From contig CM020517.1 of assembly GCA_009823395.1 (NCBI GenBank), positions 10,815,501-10,879,500 on the forward strand: a DNA stretch of 64,000 nucleotides. The letters are read 5' to 3'. Source of the stretch: Thamnaconus septentrionalis (Eukaryota > Chordata > Actinopteri > Tetraodontiformes > Monacanthidae). Below are positions 46,091 through 58,850 of the stretch, in pieces. Numbering within the stretch: the first letter of the stretch is position 1; each line of letters opens with the position of its first letter. Under the pieces are notes generated by a model that saw only the letters and a program-made list of their open reading frames with translations, searched no databases and was not told where the DNA came from. The position numbers and the translations under genes were made by a program.

Positions 46091-46330
46091 CGGCTGATTG
46101 ACGGGTTCAAATAACTGGAAACATTAGCATCTTAATTCCGCCGACTGTCACATTCTCTTTAGCGTTTCCTCCTCAAGGATGCGACTAATAATGAGAAGGC
46201 ATTTTCATAAGTGAACAAGCGCCCTCGCGCCGCCGCCGCCGCCACCTCCACCCTTTATAACCTAATTGCTTTTGCTTCAGTAGCCTAAAAAGTCATTAAT
46301 TACAGGAGGCCATCTTGTATTGAATAGGTT
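46091..46330. promoter_or_regulatory. Weak candidate conserved block
   Basis: GCATCTTAATTCCG, CGACTAATAATGAG, CTAATTGC and GTCATTAATTACAGG (about 46291) surround a (CCG)n patch at 46228-46244. Confidence 0.25.
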
Positions 46331-46954
46331 ATGGTGGCGTGTTTTTTTTTTTTTTTCCTCACCTCCCCTCCACCACCGCCACCCACCCTCACCCAAGGTA
46401 ATGAGGCTGCGTGCGGAGCGGCGCGACAGATTTTTGACACGATAACGGGAAGGTGGCGAACGCCGTCTGGGGAGGGGGGTGGGAGGGTTGGTGGTGGTTC
46501 GGGGTTCAGAGCCTGAATTAAGAAAAAGAAGAAGGAAGAGGAGGAAGGAGGAGGAGGAGGAGGAGGAGGGAAAATCTTCAGAGGCCACAGATAATTGAAT
46601 TCCAAACTGTGTTATTTGTGTAGCTGGCAGGATATTATGCGCGAGGTGCAAATGGCCCCAGCCAAACGTGGAGGGACATCAAAATGATACGTATCGCGCA
46701 GTGTAATGTGTTGGTGTGTGTGTGTGTGTGCAAATGTGCGTGTCCATTTTCAGCAGGGTGGGAGGATGGAGGGGCGGGGGGGTTCTATTATATTCTCAGT
46801 TGGTGATGGTTGGATGCCACCACCCGCCGCATCCGCCCCTTCTACCACCACCACCACCATCGAACATGTTTGTGTTGTTGTGCTTGTTGTCGTTATCTGT
46901 GTTCGTTTGCCATGTTGCTCTTCAGTTCACATCACAAAGACGTGCTTTTCACCG
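46331..46954. other. Simple-repeat-rich spacer
   Basis: T tract (46341-46356), (GGA)n (46524-46570), (TG)n (46715-46730) and (CCA)n (46842-46858). Confidence 0.5.
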
Positions 46955-47675
<721 letters not shown>

Positions 47676-48684
47676 ATTGATTACCTGCTGAGGGGATCTC
47701 AAAACGTGAAAACGCGCGGCTATTTCGCCGACGCTGCGTGGCACGCCGATCTCCGCCCTGAAATCTGTGCGAGAGCCGCGTCTGGCAGGCAGCTCGTAAA
47801 GAAAAAAATAAAGATTCCTCCTGCTCCTCGTCCTACTCCTGCTCCTCATCCACCGGCGCCGCATCTGTTGAGGAATATGGATGAACTTTAAACAAAGTGA
47901 TCCGCTCCTGCGCGGCCACGCACGTTGCCTAGCGCTGCTCGCTGTCCCCCCACCCCTCCCCCACCCTCACCCCCGACCCGATCGATCGGCGGGAAACAAA
48001 AACACACAGCCTCCCCATTCAGAGCCAGACAAGCTCATTCAGCTCAACTTTTTTTTTTCTTCTTCTTCTTCTTCTTGTCCTATGACCTCTAACCCCCCAC
48101 ACCCCACCCTCCACCCTCCGCCGGAGATCTGATGGCATTTCATTGATGGCCTCCACCTCGCGGGGGTCGACTGAGAAGCACGGGCGAGGTGGAGGTGGAG
48201 GTGGAGGTGGTGGTGGTGGTCGCTCAGTGACTTTGGAGGAGATTAGACGATTGAGTTCACCTTTAATGACAGCGGAGATAGTCTTTCTGGAGGCAGGTGG
48301 AGGGGAAATGCCGGAGCTCAGCACTTTGTTTTGTGTCGCTCTGAGAGCTTCCTGTGTCAGGTTCAGGTTGCGCCTGCCTCCCACCTCCCCCGCTCCCCAC
48401 CTCCACACCCTCCACCCACCACCACCGGCGGCAGCAGGCCCATTGTCTGCGGGTGTTCGCACAAAAGGCGGCTCCGGCTCCGGCTCCTCTGCACACGGCG
48501 AAACACCTGACCTCCACACAGGAGACTCTTCCGTTTGACCTCTGGGACTCTCGCGACGACACCTTTTTTCTGGCTCGTTCCGTCATTTGTTGTCTAAAGA
48601 GAACGACAGAGTGAAGGAGCCGAAGGAGTTGAGGAACTAAAACATGCGCAGTATTATTCCTTTTCCTTCCCGACTTCATAGTCA
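47676..48684. other. Unique DNA with short repeats
   Basis: CTT run (48058-48076), GGTGGA/TGG run (48186-48220), C-rich 48370-48430. GC-rich overlapping frames, none recognisable. Confidence 0.45.
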
Positions 48685-48830
48685 GCGTATTTAGCCTTCT
48701 GTTTGCAGTCTCCTTCCAAGAAAACCCAGACATTTTCTAGCAGGTGGACTTTTATCATTCCTGGGGAGTTCACTGTCTGGTTAGAACTTTGCCAAAGTGA
48801 ATCCAGGATACGGATGGATACTAATTTTAT
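48685..48830 (+). mobile_element. Copy of unnamed dispersed repeat (family A)
   Basis: GCGTATTTAGCC then GTTTGCAGTCTCC (48685-48713) is module 1. The following GTGGACTTTT and GTTCACTGTCTGG stretch aligns loosely, in reverse, with 39126-39180. Module 2 is not recognisable here. Confidence 0.5.
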
Positions 48831-49152
48831 TGTTTGTTTTTTGTTTTTTTCCCGCTGATGATGTGCATTTCTTTCCCCACCGATAAATGTTTTTAACAGC
48901 GCAAAATCGCAGAACTGCAGCCAGGTGACCACTGACGTGACAACGTCTTTGTGTCTAGTTTGTCTCCACAATGAATCACCGCACAAAAGCTCCTCCAGCC
49001 GTTTTGTTGAATGGGCCCCAATTAAACAAACCCAATTACGCTAACAGTTCCTTATTAAACCCGCTGAACCGCCCAAACTTTTTCACCCGTGACTCCGGCA
49101 GTGGATCTGTACACTAACGGTTATCGCACTTATTTTGCAGTTCTCCAGAACG
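48831..49152. other. Unique DNA
   Basis: CCCAATTACGCTAAC near 49030 is the only enhancer-like phrase. Confidence 0.3.
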
Positions 49153-49345
49153 CTGCGTATTTAGCCTCGTGTTTGCAGCCTCCAACAAAAACACCCTCCT
49201 CCCGAAACTGATGATTGGTTGGAGCTTCCAGCTTCTGTTTGGAAGGGGGACAAAAAACAAGGCAGTCTCAGGGGGCGGAGCCAACACCAGAACCCAAGGG
49301 ATGTATCGGTGTCTCTTTGTGATGTCACAAGGGGTTGGTTTCTAG
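49153..49345 (+). mobile_element. Best copy of unnamed dispersed repeat (family A)
   Basis: Module 1 is GCGTATTTAGCC with GTTTGCAGCCTCC (49155-49183). A middle carries GGTTGGAGCTTCCAGC and GGGCGGAGCC. Module 2 is TTTGTGATGTCACAAGGGG (49317-49334). Total length about 190 bp. No coding frame. SINE or MITE cannot be decided without the ends. Confidence 0.6.
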
Positions 49346-50670
49346 AACTATGTATTTCTGTAGTGTAGAAGTGTAGCCGCCAGCTCTCTGCTACTTTAAC
49401 CTTTAACCTCCTATTGTAGCAATTTTAACCTCCACATGAATACGAACCCCCGGTGCAACATCAAACACACAAATAGTCCCGACTGCCACAACCTGCTGCT
49501 GATATGAGACGCACTGTGTGTGAGGCTTTTTATGTCGGCTCTCTCACTCAGACTCAAAGCACTATCTCCTCTTGTCTCGCATCCACTCGCCAGCGTCGTC
49601 TTTGATAACATCCCCCGACCCCCCGCCTCCTGCCCTCCCCCGCACGCTATTAGCAGAACGCTGGAACAACCTCGGCGTCTCTTGCAAAATTTCATCAGTT
49701 TTTGTCGAGGTTTAGTTTGATTTTTTTTTTTTTTTCCAGCATTGCTACACCAAAGTACGTGTCGAGATGTGATGGATTTTCTTTTGCTCGGGGGTCAGGG
49801 AGAGGACGGAGCGTGAAAAAACTCATCTCACACACACACACACACACGCAGCCTGTTTCTAAAGAGGCGAGACAACCGTGCGCCAAAAATCCCCCCAAAA
49901 GGCCTTTTGACTTTGCAGCCAAATCAAATTAAAAAGAGGGAGGTGATTTGTCTCGGAAAAAAAAACAAAACAAAACTTGGAAGAGCCGAGATGTTGCTGC
50001 TGACCTGAGTTTTCAGGTCCGGACTGAGCAAACAAACGAGTGTGCTCCTGCTCTCTCTCTCTCCCTCTCTCTCTCTGCTCTTCCACTGCCTCCTGGTTGT
50101 GAACCTGACATTCCTGCTGGCCTGCGTGGCTTTGAAGTGGCCTGGCCGGGCGGCTTCTCGTTTCAGGGCGGGGGGCGGGCGGGCGGGCCTGGCGAAAGCC
50201 GATCCGTCTGGCTGTGGAGGACGGCCTCCCGGCCCAGAGGTTAATCAACAGACCCCTCAGTACACTGCCCACTCTGTCCGCGCAGCCACACACACACACA
50301 CACACACTAGCAGACGCACTCAGACACTGGCCACTCTGTCCCCGCCAAGCAGCTGTAACAGGACCAGGCCAGATTCTTTTTTTTTCGAGGTTAAGAGAGG
50401 CGGCCGCAGCCTCGGCCGCTTTGAAGTTGACTGGCAGCCGCCAGGATTTCGGGCTCTTAAGAAAGAGAGCTGGCCGAGAATCAAAAATACACAGGGTCAC
50501 GCAGTTTAGCGCCGGGTGTGCTAGCGAGTGCTCCGGGCCAGGGGGCGTGGGGGTGTGGGGGGGTGGGGACAGGAAGCTGACTAATCTCTTTATTTTAACC
50601 CTTTCCTGACAATCGGTCGGTGTCGGGTTGCCGCTTTCAAAAAAGCTGCATGTGGGCGGCGTGTCTCGTC
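49346..50670. other. Unique DNA with short microsatellites
   Basis: Poly-T (49722-49735), (CA)10 (49829-49848), (CT)n (50051-50076), (CA)10 (50287-50307), G-rich 50165-50190 and 50540-50568. Confidence 0.45.
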
Positions 50671-50698
50671 AAAAAAAAAAAAAAAAAAAAAAAAAAAA
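50671..50698 (+). repeat. Poly-A28
   Basis: The longest homopolymer in the window. No recognisable retroelement body precedes it, so it is not clearly a retrotransposon tail. Confidence 0.95.
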
Positions 50699-52300
50699 GC
50701 GTTGGAGTGGCTTCTCTTCAGGAATCCTGGATGTGCATCAGCTCTTTATTGTGACTTAATGAAATCATTAGCGTGTTCACATGCCCATATTCAGATTGTT
50801 ATATTTTTTTATTATTTATTTCATTTGGAATATTTTTCTTCTTCTTCTTTTTTTTTTATTGGCGTAACGCACCAGCGGCGTTATTGTGAGGGGAGTCATT
50901 CTGCCGCGCAATCAGCCGGCAATGAACCGATGATAAAGTGCGAGATAACGTCGACCGGAACGTCCAATCAAGACCAACGAGGCTAAATCAGCCATTTTCA
51001 ATCCCTTTGGAAAACACTCGTTATAAAGTCGGGCGCATCATCGCCACGATAAAAGTGTGGAACGGACATAAAATAAACCTGATGGCCCCTTTTTTTATTT
51101 TATTTTTTATTTTTTTGCTGGTTGCCCATCAGTCGTCTTTGCTTCCCCGTTGCCGTACACGGTGACGTCCCTGTTTACTCGAGTCTTGATGCGCTTAGCG
51201 CCAAAATAGGAAGCTAATGTCACATTGTCTGGCCTCTCAACAGCCATTGAAGAGGAAGAAGAAGAGGAGGGTAAAAAAAGATACTGCCAGCCATTTTTGC
51301 TTTGCTTCCAAGAAACATGCCTCCAGGCTGAGCCAAGTTGGTGTCAGTGTAAAACAATCCGTAATAAAAAAAAAAAAGGGAGGAGGGTACACACACACAC
51401 ACACAACAACCCAAACCCAATCTAAATCACTCCACTTTAAAAGCCTATTTGTGTTGTGCGAGCCACAGATCCAGAGCGAATATATATGGGATCCCTGACA
51501 AGCCTGTTCCATACAATCCACTTATCTCTCTTGTAGCATCTGGGCTCGGATACGATGGAGTGGACACCATCCAACATGGCACCATGACAAAGTCAACAGT
51601 ATAGAACGCTCGGCACAAGGACGCCCCCCCCGCCCTCACTCACTCACTCGCTCACTGTGTCTGTCTGTCTGTATCCACACTTTCCATTTGCTGCAGCGAT
51701 GACCCTAATGCTCCTGTAAACACAGGGAACGACAAGCCCAAAGCACAAAACTAAATAAAGCAAAAGAAGAAGAAAAAACTGTAGCGAAGAGAGACAGAAA
51801 AAAAAAAAAAAACTGCTCTCTCTGCACTTTTGCTTGCTCAGCATAGAGATGTTCTGGACCAGGACATGGTGATCATCCTATTTTTGAGAAAAACAGCAAT
51901 GCATTTTTTTTTTTTTTTTTTGGCTTAAGAAAAAAAAAGAGTATTTGGACAAATAATTGTTGCAGAATTGCTTTTGAGCAAATCGGCGGGCCAATTTCGC
52001 AAATGATCTGCAGGTGTGGACACTTTTTTTTCATGCCCGCTCGTCCTGTTTCTAAGCGCGTTAGCAGGCCTGACCCCCGTTAAATGTTCCAACATGTTCT
52101 GCTCTTTATTTATGGAGGTTGGACCGAGAGACCCCCTGCTGCCGCCGCTGCTGCTGCTGCTGCTGAATCCCAGAGTTGCATGTTGTCTGATCACCATCGT
52201 GTTCCGTCCTGATCTTCCGTCCTCATTTGCGTCTTTTGTTCATCGAGATGTTTGGACGTCAACGCAGGCCTGCGTTCCCACATCGCAGATCCGCGCATCT
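50699..52300. other. Unique DNA
   Basis: T tracts (50848-50858, 51089-51118, 51907-51921), A tracts (51366-51377, 51799-51812), (CA)9 at 51389-51405, (CTG)n at 52146-52165. No supported gene. Confidence 0.4.
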
Positions 52301-52620
52301 GCACATTTCCATAGCGCTCTCCGTGTCCTCCCCTCCTCTTAATTTCCTGCTAAACGCTGCCCGTGAGAGCCGTCTTTATTTGCATGCGAGTAGAAGGTCC
52401 TCAGCCCGGGGAGAGCGACCCCCCTCCACCACCCCGCCAAGTATTCAGATATTTGTTTGTTTACTCTTCATTTGCATGGGGTGTAAACAACTTTAATGTG
52501 ACGGTCTGCTGCCGTGGAGCCACTCTAAATTTACACGTGTCGGATGACAAGCGCCCAAAGACAAAGATGCTAATTGCCGCCGCTAATCGCCGTTCCCTCG
52601 GCGGCGGCTCTGTCCGATGT
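52301..52620. promoter_or_regulatory. Candidate forkhead/octamer enhancer
   Basis: TGTTTAC (52458-52464), ATTTGCAT (52470-52477) and TGTAAACA (52482-52489) form a symmetric forkhead-octamer-forkhead group. A second ATTTGCATG lies near 52379. The block is repeat-free and continues with GATGCTAATTGCC and CGCTAATCGCCG words. The site order is direct observation; function is inferred. Confidence 0.42.
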
Positions 52621-53464
52621 CACCGTCGCTATCTTTACAGCCACCACAGCCGCCGCTCAGCCGCCTCATCAACTCCCCGTCGCAGTCGCAGGTGCTGGCG
52701 ACGGCGGTGTTTATGCCCTCCATCACCGCCCTCCAGCACCAAAACTTTAATATTCATGCTGGCCGATAAAGGGAATTACTTCTTGATTGCTTGCAGGAAC
52801 ACTGATACATCTGGCAGATAGAGCGAAGCGCTAGTTTGAGGATTCCGATCATGTTTTTTCTTTTTTCTTCTTCTTCTTTTTTTTTGCCTTGAACTTTCTC
52901 CAGGAGCAAAAGTCTATTAGTAGCACTTGCCTTATCTCGCCCGGCACACATTTGTTTCTCTAGCAGCTGCAATGTGTCCTCCAGTGTATACGGCACTGTA
53001 AGGGAAGTTCTTGTCTCTTTCATATTCGGCCCGAACGGCTTTTTGCTGGTGTGGATGTAGCAATCAAGCAGGGTTGCACAGCACAGGTGGGTGGTGGGAA
53101 GAAGTGGACATGAAGCTGAAGGTGCGCCATCACTGTGCACTCCAGAGTTATTGTATTTGTTTGTTTGTTTGTGTAAATTTAAGTTTCGTTACCTTTGTGA
53201 TGCACAAAATGTCAAGTGGTTGTAAATAAAGACGGTATCACATGGTGAGATCCAGATGAGTTCAGGCGCTGGCAATTCAAAAGAACAGCGATGGTAATAA
53301 TCGCAGTTTAAATGGTTCATATTTATATGTTATAAACTTGCATTGTGTTTATTTCTTTCCCGTTGTGTCATGGAAGGTATCACTGCATCGGAGAAACACT
53401 GCTGCTAACACAGTGGCCGACATCTTGTTGCGAGATGAAGATGTTGTAATTCAAGTGACCTCTG
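52621..53464. other. Unique DNA
   Basis: CpG-rich at 52621-52740, T/C-rich at 52854-52886, otherwise featureless. Confidence 0.35.
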
Positions 53465-53655
53465 TTAAATGCAGAACTTCCGATCGACCTGATGATCGAA
53501 GCGTCGACGGTTCGAGTCCCGCCTCCGTCTGTTCGCAAGTGTCCAAGTGTCCTTGGGCAAGACCATGAAACCTAATTGGTTCCCAGTGGGCCTGACAGCG
53601 CCGCCTATTTGTGTGTGTAAATGTGTTTGTGTGCAAAGAAAAAAAAAAAAAAAAG
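53465..53655 (+). mobile_element. V-SINE-like element (tRNA-derived)
   Basis: Contains the pol III B-box-like GGTTCGAGTCCC (53509-53520), then GTGTCCTTGGGCAAGACC, the core of the vertebrate V-SINE superfamily, then a TGTGTGTAAATGTG-type tail ending in poly-A (about 53639-53654). The A box is poorly preserved. Length is typical of a somewhat shortened SINE. Confidence 0.82.
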
Positions 53656-53815
53656 CTATGTAGGCCCAGTCCGTTGTTGCGTTCATGCTGTTGCACTGAA
53701 CTTGATGGGATGCAGCCGGTTTATCCGTTCAGCTCAGTGACTCCTGACAGAACCCAAGACCTTCTCGCTTCGAGGCGACGCTGCTGCCCACTGCACCACT
53801 GTGCATTCGGCACTA
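53656..53815 (-). mobile_element. Minus-strand SINE head fragment abutting the V-SINE
   Basis: Read on the minus strand it gives CACAGTGGTGCAGTGGGCAG and GAGAAGGTCTTGGGTTC, the tRNA-like head of the same SINE family as 30172-30550. The body beyond about 53740 is degenerate. It lies tail-side against the V-SINE poly-A, so the two insertions are nested or adjacent. Confidence 0.7.
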
Positions 53816-53835
53816 AAAACGAGCTGATTTAGAAA

Positions 53836-53852
53836 TATTATTATCATTATTA

Positions 53853-53904
<52 letters not shown>

Positions 53905-53920
53905 ATAAATAAAATAAATA
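53836..53920. repeat. (TTA)n microsatellite then AAAT-rich end
   Basis: TTATCA/TTATTA units become pure TTA for about 50 bp, then AAATAAATAAAATAAATA. Poly-Ile and poly-Asn frames are artefacts. Confidence 0.96.
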
Positions 53921-54987
53921 AGGCCACACACAACGAGTTGCCATTTGTTCAGGCAACTGACTGCACTTTAAAAGCAGCCTCCTCAAACAGACGCTGCTCT
54001 CAGATGCCACCTCCACGCGTGAACTTCGCCCCAGTCGGTCCACAGCGTGAAGTCCGAGGTGGAGGCGTTGGCTTGGGTTGGTTGGTGGGTGAGTTGCCTG
54101 GACGGGCCTGACCCGGACCGTCCCTGCTGACACAGGCGTCGCCGGGTAAAGGATGACCCTCATTTCTGTGGACACGGCGCCGTGTCCGCTCCCCCGGATC
54201 CAGGCGCCCATTCCATTTCATGGTGCATCGCCCCTCCGCGTGATTATGCCGCGCTTTCAGGTGCAGAGGAGGAAATGTTTCGTGAAACTGATGTCCCTGT
54301 CAGGACGGCGCGGCTCTCCCTCCCTCCCCGACGCCCCCCCCCCTCCCTGCCGGAGCGTGTCACTCCGCTGATTGGTGAATTACCATTAGCATGTGACGAG
54401 CGGGTCCCTCCCCTCCCCCCCAGCCCTCCAAACTCGCTGGCCCCCACTGGCAGCAGCAACGAGGGGCTGCGTGTGTCAGAGGGAGGCGACGCTCTCCTGG
54501 CTTTATTTGCATCGGCTGAATGGAAATGAAACGGTTTTGACGCCGGAGCAAAGCTGGTAAATAGCCGCGCTGTCAACACGTTAAACACACATGCGCGCCG
54601 CCGCCGCCGCTAAATGCCACATGCACAGCCGCTGACTAAGAAACTGCGGTGCGAGCTCTGAGCCGTGGTGTAAATAAAATAAAACTCCCAACCTTCATTT
54701 CGCTGCCGCCAACGTGGCTCTTTTGGACCCGATCGGAAGGAATTTGGGCGGGTAGATAGAAACGGAGGAGTGATGATTTGATTTGGCAGCAACTCATAAT
54801 TCATTAGTCATTAGTTGGTTCTTGGGGCGGCTGAGGTGAGGGAACCAAATCTTCTCTGCTGTTGGGCAAATTTAAGGCTGCAGGCACAGATTTATTTTTT
54901 AAAAATACGCTTGTGAGGATCCCCACAAAGCGTTGCCCAAAAGGAAATCCGTGCCCGAGCTGATGTTTCTGCCATCATTCAGAGCCT

Positions 54988-54988
<1 letters not shown>
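53921..54988. other. Unique DNA, CpG-rich
   Basis: 54160-54610 is CpG-rich with a C-rich run (54336-54350). ATTACCATTAGCATGTGACG near 54380 is enhancer-like. No promoter set. Confidence 0.38.
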
Positions 54989-55026
<38 letters not shown>

Positions 55027-55050
55027 CACTTGCGTGTGTGTGTGTGTGAG
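54989..55050. repeat. (CA)17 followed by (GT)9
   Basis: CA at 54989-55022, ten unique bases, then GT at 55032-55050. The two tracts are complementary and could pair as a hairpin. Confidence 0.95.
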
Positions 55051-55182
55051 CTCACTCATTCATTTATATCTCTTCAATGGAGACTTTTGCGGCAGAGGCT
55101 CACCGTAGTAAAACATTGAAATATTTCTGTTGAACGTTTTATTGTCATATGGCTGGCACACAACACACTCAAGGTTTCTAAT

Positions 55183-55184
<2 letters not shown>

Positions 55185-55225
<41 letters not shown>

Positions 55226-55228
55226 GTG
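55185..55228. repeat. (GT)n microsatellite
   Basis: About 35 bp pure GT, then a CGTGTGTG variant. Confidence 0.95.
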
Positions 55229-56439
55229 CGCTGCGGATGGCGATACACCAGTATGTGTGCAGCACCGTCATGTGAGCCAGGGTGTAGATGCCCAATCATT
55301 AATACATGCATCCTATGGTGTGTGGCTGTGTGTGTGCGTCTGTGTGTGTGTGTCTTGGCAGGACATCGTGCTGTGCTGGGATTCTCCTTTGGGTCGGTGC
55401 TGGTCTATTCTCAGACAGAGACGCTGGCTCAGTAGACTGGAATCCTTCAGGGCACCAGGGACATCTGATTCCCTCACTGCCTAAGCACTGAACTAAATGC
55501 TCCTGCATTATTCATGTGTATATCACTTTATTGCTGTGCAAGGTTTTCGCTCAAAGTTTCTGCCGCACCATTTGGCGAAGCCCCAGCCCCCTCGACATCA
55601 GCTGGTAAACTCTTCGCCCCTCCGCATCTGTTTTATTTTTGATTTTTTTTTTTTTTTTGCTATTTTGTAAATCCATCAAAACAGCAGGACGGCGCCTCGA
55701 GGGAAAAGGTTTCCAACTGTTTTGGCCCCATTTGTTGCGTTTCTGTGAAATGTGTGATTTTAAGGGAAATTTTTGAAAGTTCTGTGACCTGCAAAATGAG
55801 GCGATGTGCAGAAAGGGAGCAAAACCAGAGATGATTCTGGAAAATGCTGCGAGGAAAAGCAACGTCCACGCTAACGGCCTTGTTTCCTTACTCATCATGG
55901 AAACCGGAGAGACGCGAACAAATATTCAGCGAGCCTGTCTTCATTTTGTGCATTAGCTCTGATTCGAAAAAAACACAAAAACCACCACAAAACGAGTGTA
56001 CTAACTTTATTGCAAACCAAAGGAAAGACAATTCGAAAAGTCGATGCAGGGAACTTTGGTGAAAGTTCTAATAAAAGTTAAAGTCATAACTTATGCTGAT
56101 GATATTTGTCTTTTTTGTTGATCTTGACTTGCTTGATAATAGGACTATAACTCGGCTGCCACCACCCTGACCCAAAAATAGGTCTTACATCAGGGCAGCC
56201 AGCTGTACCGTATCATGTCCAGAACTGTCCCTCCCACAAAAAAAGTCTTATTTGAAACATTTATTTTAATGTAAAAACAGAAAACAAAAAACAGGAGAAA
56301 AAAAAAACAACCTGAAGTTGCTTTTAAGGAACCTGACACTGCAATTTTATCCCACAGACAAGATAAACAAAATAAACAAAGTGCAACTGGCCTTAAAATC
56401 CAATCACGCAAACTGTGCTGCAACAAGAAAGTGTAATCA
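55229..56439. other. Unique DNA
   Basis: GT-rich patch at 55320-55354, T tract at 55639-55659, A tract near 56299. No gene signature. Confidence 0.4.
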
Positions 56440-56870
56440 GGGTTTAGGAATCAATGACGTTAAAGCAATTACTGCAAATTCTAGTTAATTCCAGATGGAG
56501 GTTTGTTTGTTTTTTTCTTCCTTTCTTTCTTTCTTTATTTTGAAACACAGACAAAACCATTACAAATGTTGCTCCGGACGATTATTTGCTCCACTCAGCA
56601 CACCAGGGGTTGTGCTGCAGAACAACTACCTGTTCATGTTCATGGATTATTTATCTGTTAAATTGTCTCTTAACCTCCAGCTGGACTTCACAGCCACGGC
56701 TGGAAACTGGCCGCGGAACAATTTCAAACTAATAGCGATGCTTTAGAAGTGCATTAGGCCATTAACTAAGATGATTAGAGTTCCCCGAATGGAACACAGA
56801 CCATGATTTCACATTTCTTGAAAGGAAGTGCTATTCGCCATGTGGTAGCTAAAGTCAAATTAGCTTGGAA
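56440..56870. promoter_or_regulatory. Candidate conserved element
   Basis: AAGCAATTACTGC (56463), CTAGTTAATTCCAG (56482), AAACTAATAGCG (56726) and GGCCATTAACTAAGATGATTAG (56757-56778) lie in AT-rich, low-CpG DNA with only one short TTTC run. Confidence 0.33.
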
Positions 56871-57530
56871 TCATTATTATTTTTTTATTTTATTTTTTTT
56901 GATGGGGCATTCAGCGGATCAAAACCTATTTTCCGAATAGTCAGACGCTCGCTTTCCCTCAGAGAAGAAGATGTTGTTTTTTACAACCACGCCTCTATTC
57001 TACGGTATTTTACACCTTTTTTCACTGAGAAATAAGGGAAAAAAACAAGGTGCTTACTTTTTTTGCAAGAAATAAAGATTGGTCAAATCATAGAACCACA
57101 CAAATGAAAATTATACACATACAAGAAGAAGAAGGGAAGAGGCGACTGGATTCCCTCTGGGGACGTTTTCTAAGTCATCCAAGTAGTCCGAGGAGCTCCC
57201 GGGAAGGGATGGGTGGAGCTAATTGGACCTTTGCTAAAACCCAAGAGCCTGCGCCCAGGTGAACCGGCGAGAAGGCCTGACAAGCCGTGCCTTTAAAAAT
57301 GTCAAAGCACGAAGGCCGCCCTCCTAATAATAAAAAAAGAAAGAAAGAAACGCACAGCGTGATAAACAGACGCAACGAGCTGCGGCTCCACCTGGGGCCA
57401 GAGCTCAAATTGCCTCCGCCAAGACATCCGTGCTCTTTGTGAGCAACAATAGCGGGTGACAAAACAGAAAAGACGGCTTTTCTGAAATGTCAGACAGTTG
57501 GGGTCCTTGCAGAAATATCTCCACTTCCCT
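56871..57530. other. Unique DNA
   Basis: T-rich 56878-56900. GAAGAAGAAG-type run near 57124. Nothing recognised. Confidence 0.35.
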
Positions 57531-57556
57531 CGCCGCCGCCGCCGCCGCCGCCGCCC
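57531..57556. repeat. (CGC)n microsatellite
   Basis: 26 bp of CGC triplets. Confidence 0.94.
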
Positions 57557-57689
57557 ACTCCTCTGTCTATCTTGATCGATAAAGCTACCTTTGACAGTGC
57601 TGCATGTTGTCACCATGACATTTTGGTCACGCTTTTTTATTTATTTTTTTTTGTCCCCCCACTTCCCTCCCGCTTCCACCTGGCTCAGC

Positions 57690-57860
57690 GCTGAATAGGA
57701 ACCCAACAATGAGATTTAATACAGGATCAATAGCTACACCCCCAATGATACATTCACTCGCATAATGAATTCTGATGGATGAAAACAAATACCTGGAATT
57801 TGTATTCCGGACGGTGTCCCTGTAAAAGCCGCGCCAATGATGTTTCATTACTTTTTTTTT
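57690..57860. promoter_or_regulatory. Candidate conserved element
   Basis: GAGATTTAATACAGGATCAATAG, CAATGATACATTCAC, CATAATGAATTCTGATGG and GCCAATGATGTTTCATTAC lie within 150 bp, repeat-free and CpG-poor. Among the clearest enhancer-like stretches in the right half. Confidence 0.38.
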
Positions 57861-57987
57861 TGTCCTCCCCTCGCGGCTCGTGCCTTTCCCCCGTTTCCTG
57901 CACCCTTACAATCAAATAAAGGATATATACGCGTGATTTAATCAAAGATATGGCGGTAACGTCAACCCGACCTCTTGTGTGTTTATG

Positions 57988-58022
<35 letters not shown>

Positions 58023-58729
58023 ATCTCATGCCGGTGAACGCCGCGCCGCTCTTTGCGTTTCATTCAACAGACACGGGCTTAGTGCAATATGTATAATAAA
58101 TACTGAAAATGAATTGATCTTTACCACATGCGCGCGCGTGTACAGTTGTGCAGAGTTGTGTTCCCCGCCGGTTGTGTGCGTGCGCCACTGTTTGCTTTGT
58201 GACTGGAATATACATTTGTGGTTTATCTGTTTTTTTTTCCTCTACGTAATTTGAAGTCCGCGGGTTCGCCGCGTATCATCGTGTTTAAACGAAAAAAAAA
58301 AAAAAATCCAAATGCTTGCTTGTATATACACGGGCGCGTGGATTAGCTTAGCATGTGCGCTGCGTGTGCTCATGCATGCGCGCGGGTTCATCGGGGATGA
58401 ATTGCAGTTGTTTACGACTGGGGTCAGTTTGTAAAACGCTGCCCATTCACATTTATGTAACATATTTTAGTGCCGACATAAAAAGACTAATGCGGTAATG
58501 TGCCTAACGTGGGGACGAGTGCATCACTCCAGCGGCGGAAACATGTTGTTGTTGTTTTTCTTTTCTTTTTTTTCCAGTCGGGCGGCGCTAATCATCAGAA
58601 CAAGCAGTAGCATCGCCCCGCTGTTGTTTTGCAGCCTCCCCCCTCCACTGTGCCCCCCTGCCCGCCCGCCCGCCATGCCGCTGCATGACTGACGCCTCAA
58701 ACACCCACTGTTTAAACATCACTCCACGT
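57861..58729. other. Unique DNA with (TG)n
   Basis: Includes (TG)15 at 57990-58021, a T tract at 58231-58238 and an A tract at 58292-58305. GTGATTTAATCAAAGATATGG near 57933 carries a TCF/LEF-like ATCAAAG. Confidence 0.45.
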
Positions 58730-58850
58730 GTTTCCCTTTTGATCAGCGTCTGCCATTCTTACTGATTTTCCAAATCACTGATGCTTGTCAAAGAATTAAT
58801 TACCTGGATCGTTGCTCCGCTGACTCCGGCAACCAGCTGCGGGAGGGGTT
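58730..58850. promoter_or_regulatory. Candidate conserved element
   Basis: TTACTGATTTTCC, AATCACTGATGC and AAAGAATTAATTACCTGG (about 58790-58807) in repeat-free DNA next to a G-rich run. Confidence 0.3.

Noticed and set aside
50042..50509. A 155-codon plus-strand frame starting with a Leu-rich stretch that looks like a signal peptide
   Set aside because: The Leu-Ser-rich start comes from a CT microsatellite; several other frames are open over the same span and no domain follows.
53505..53525. GGTTCGAGTCC, a tRNA B-box match, as a possible tRNA gene
   Set aside because: No cloverleaf could be built around it and it is followed by the V-SINE core, so it belongs to a SINE.
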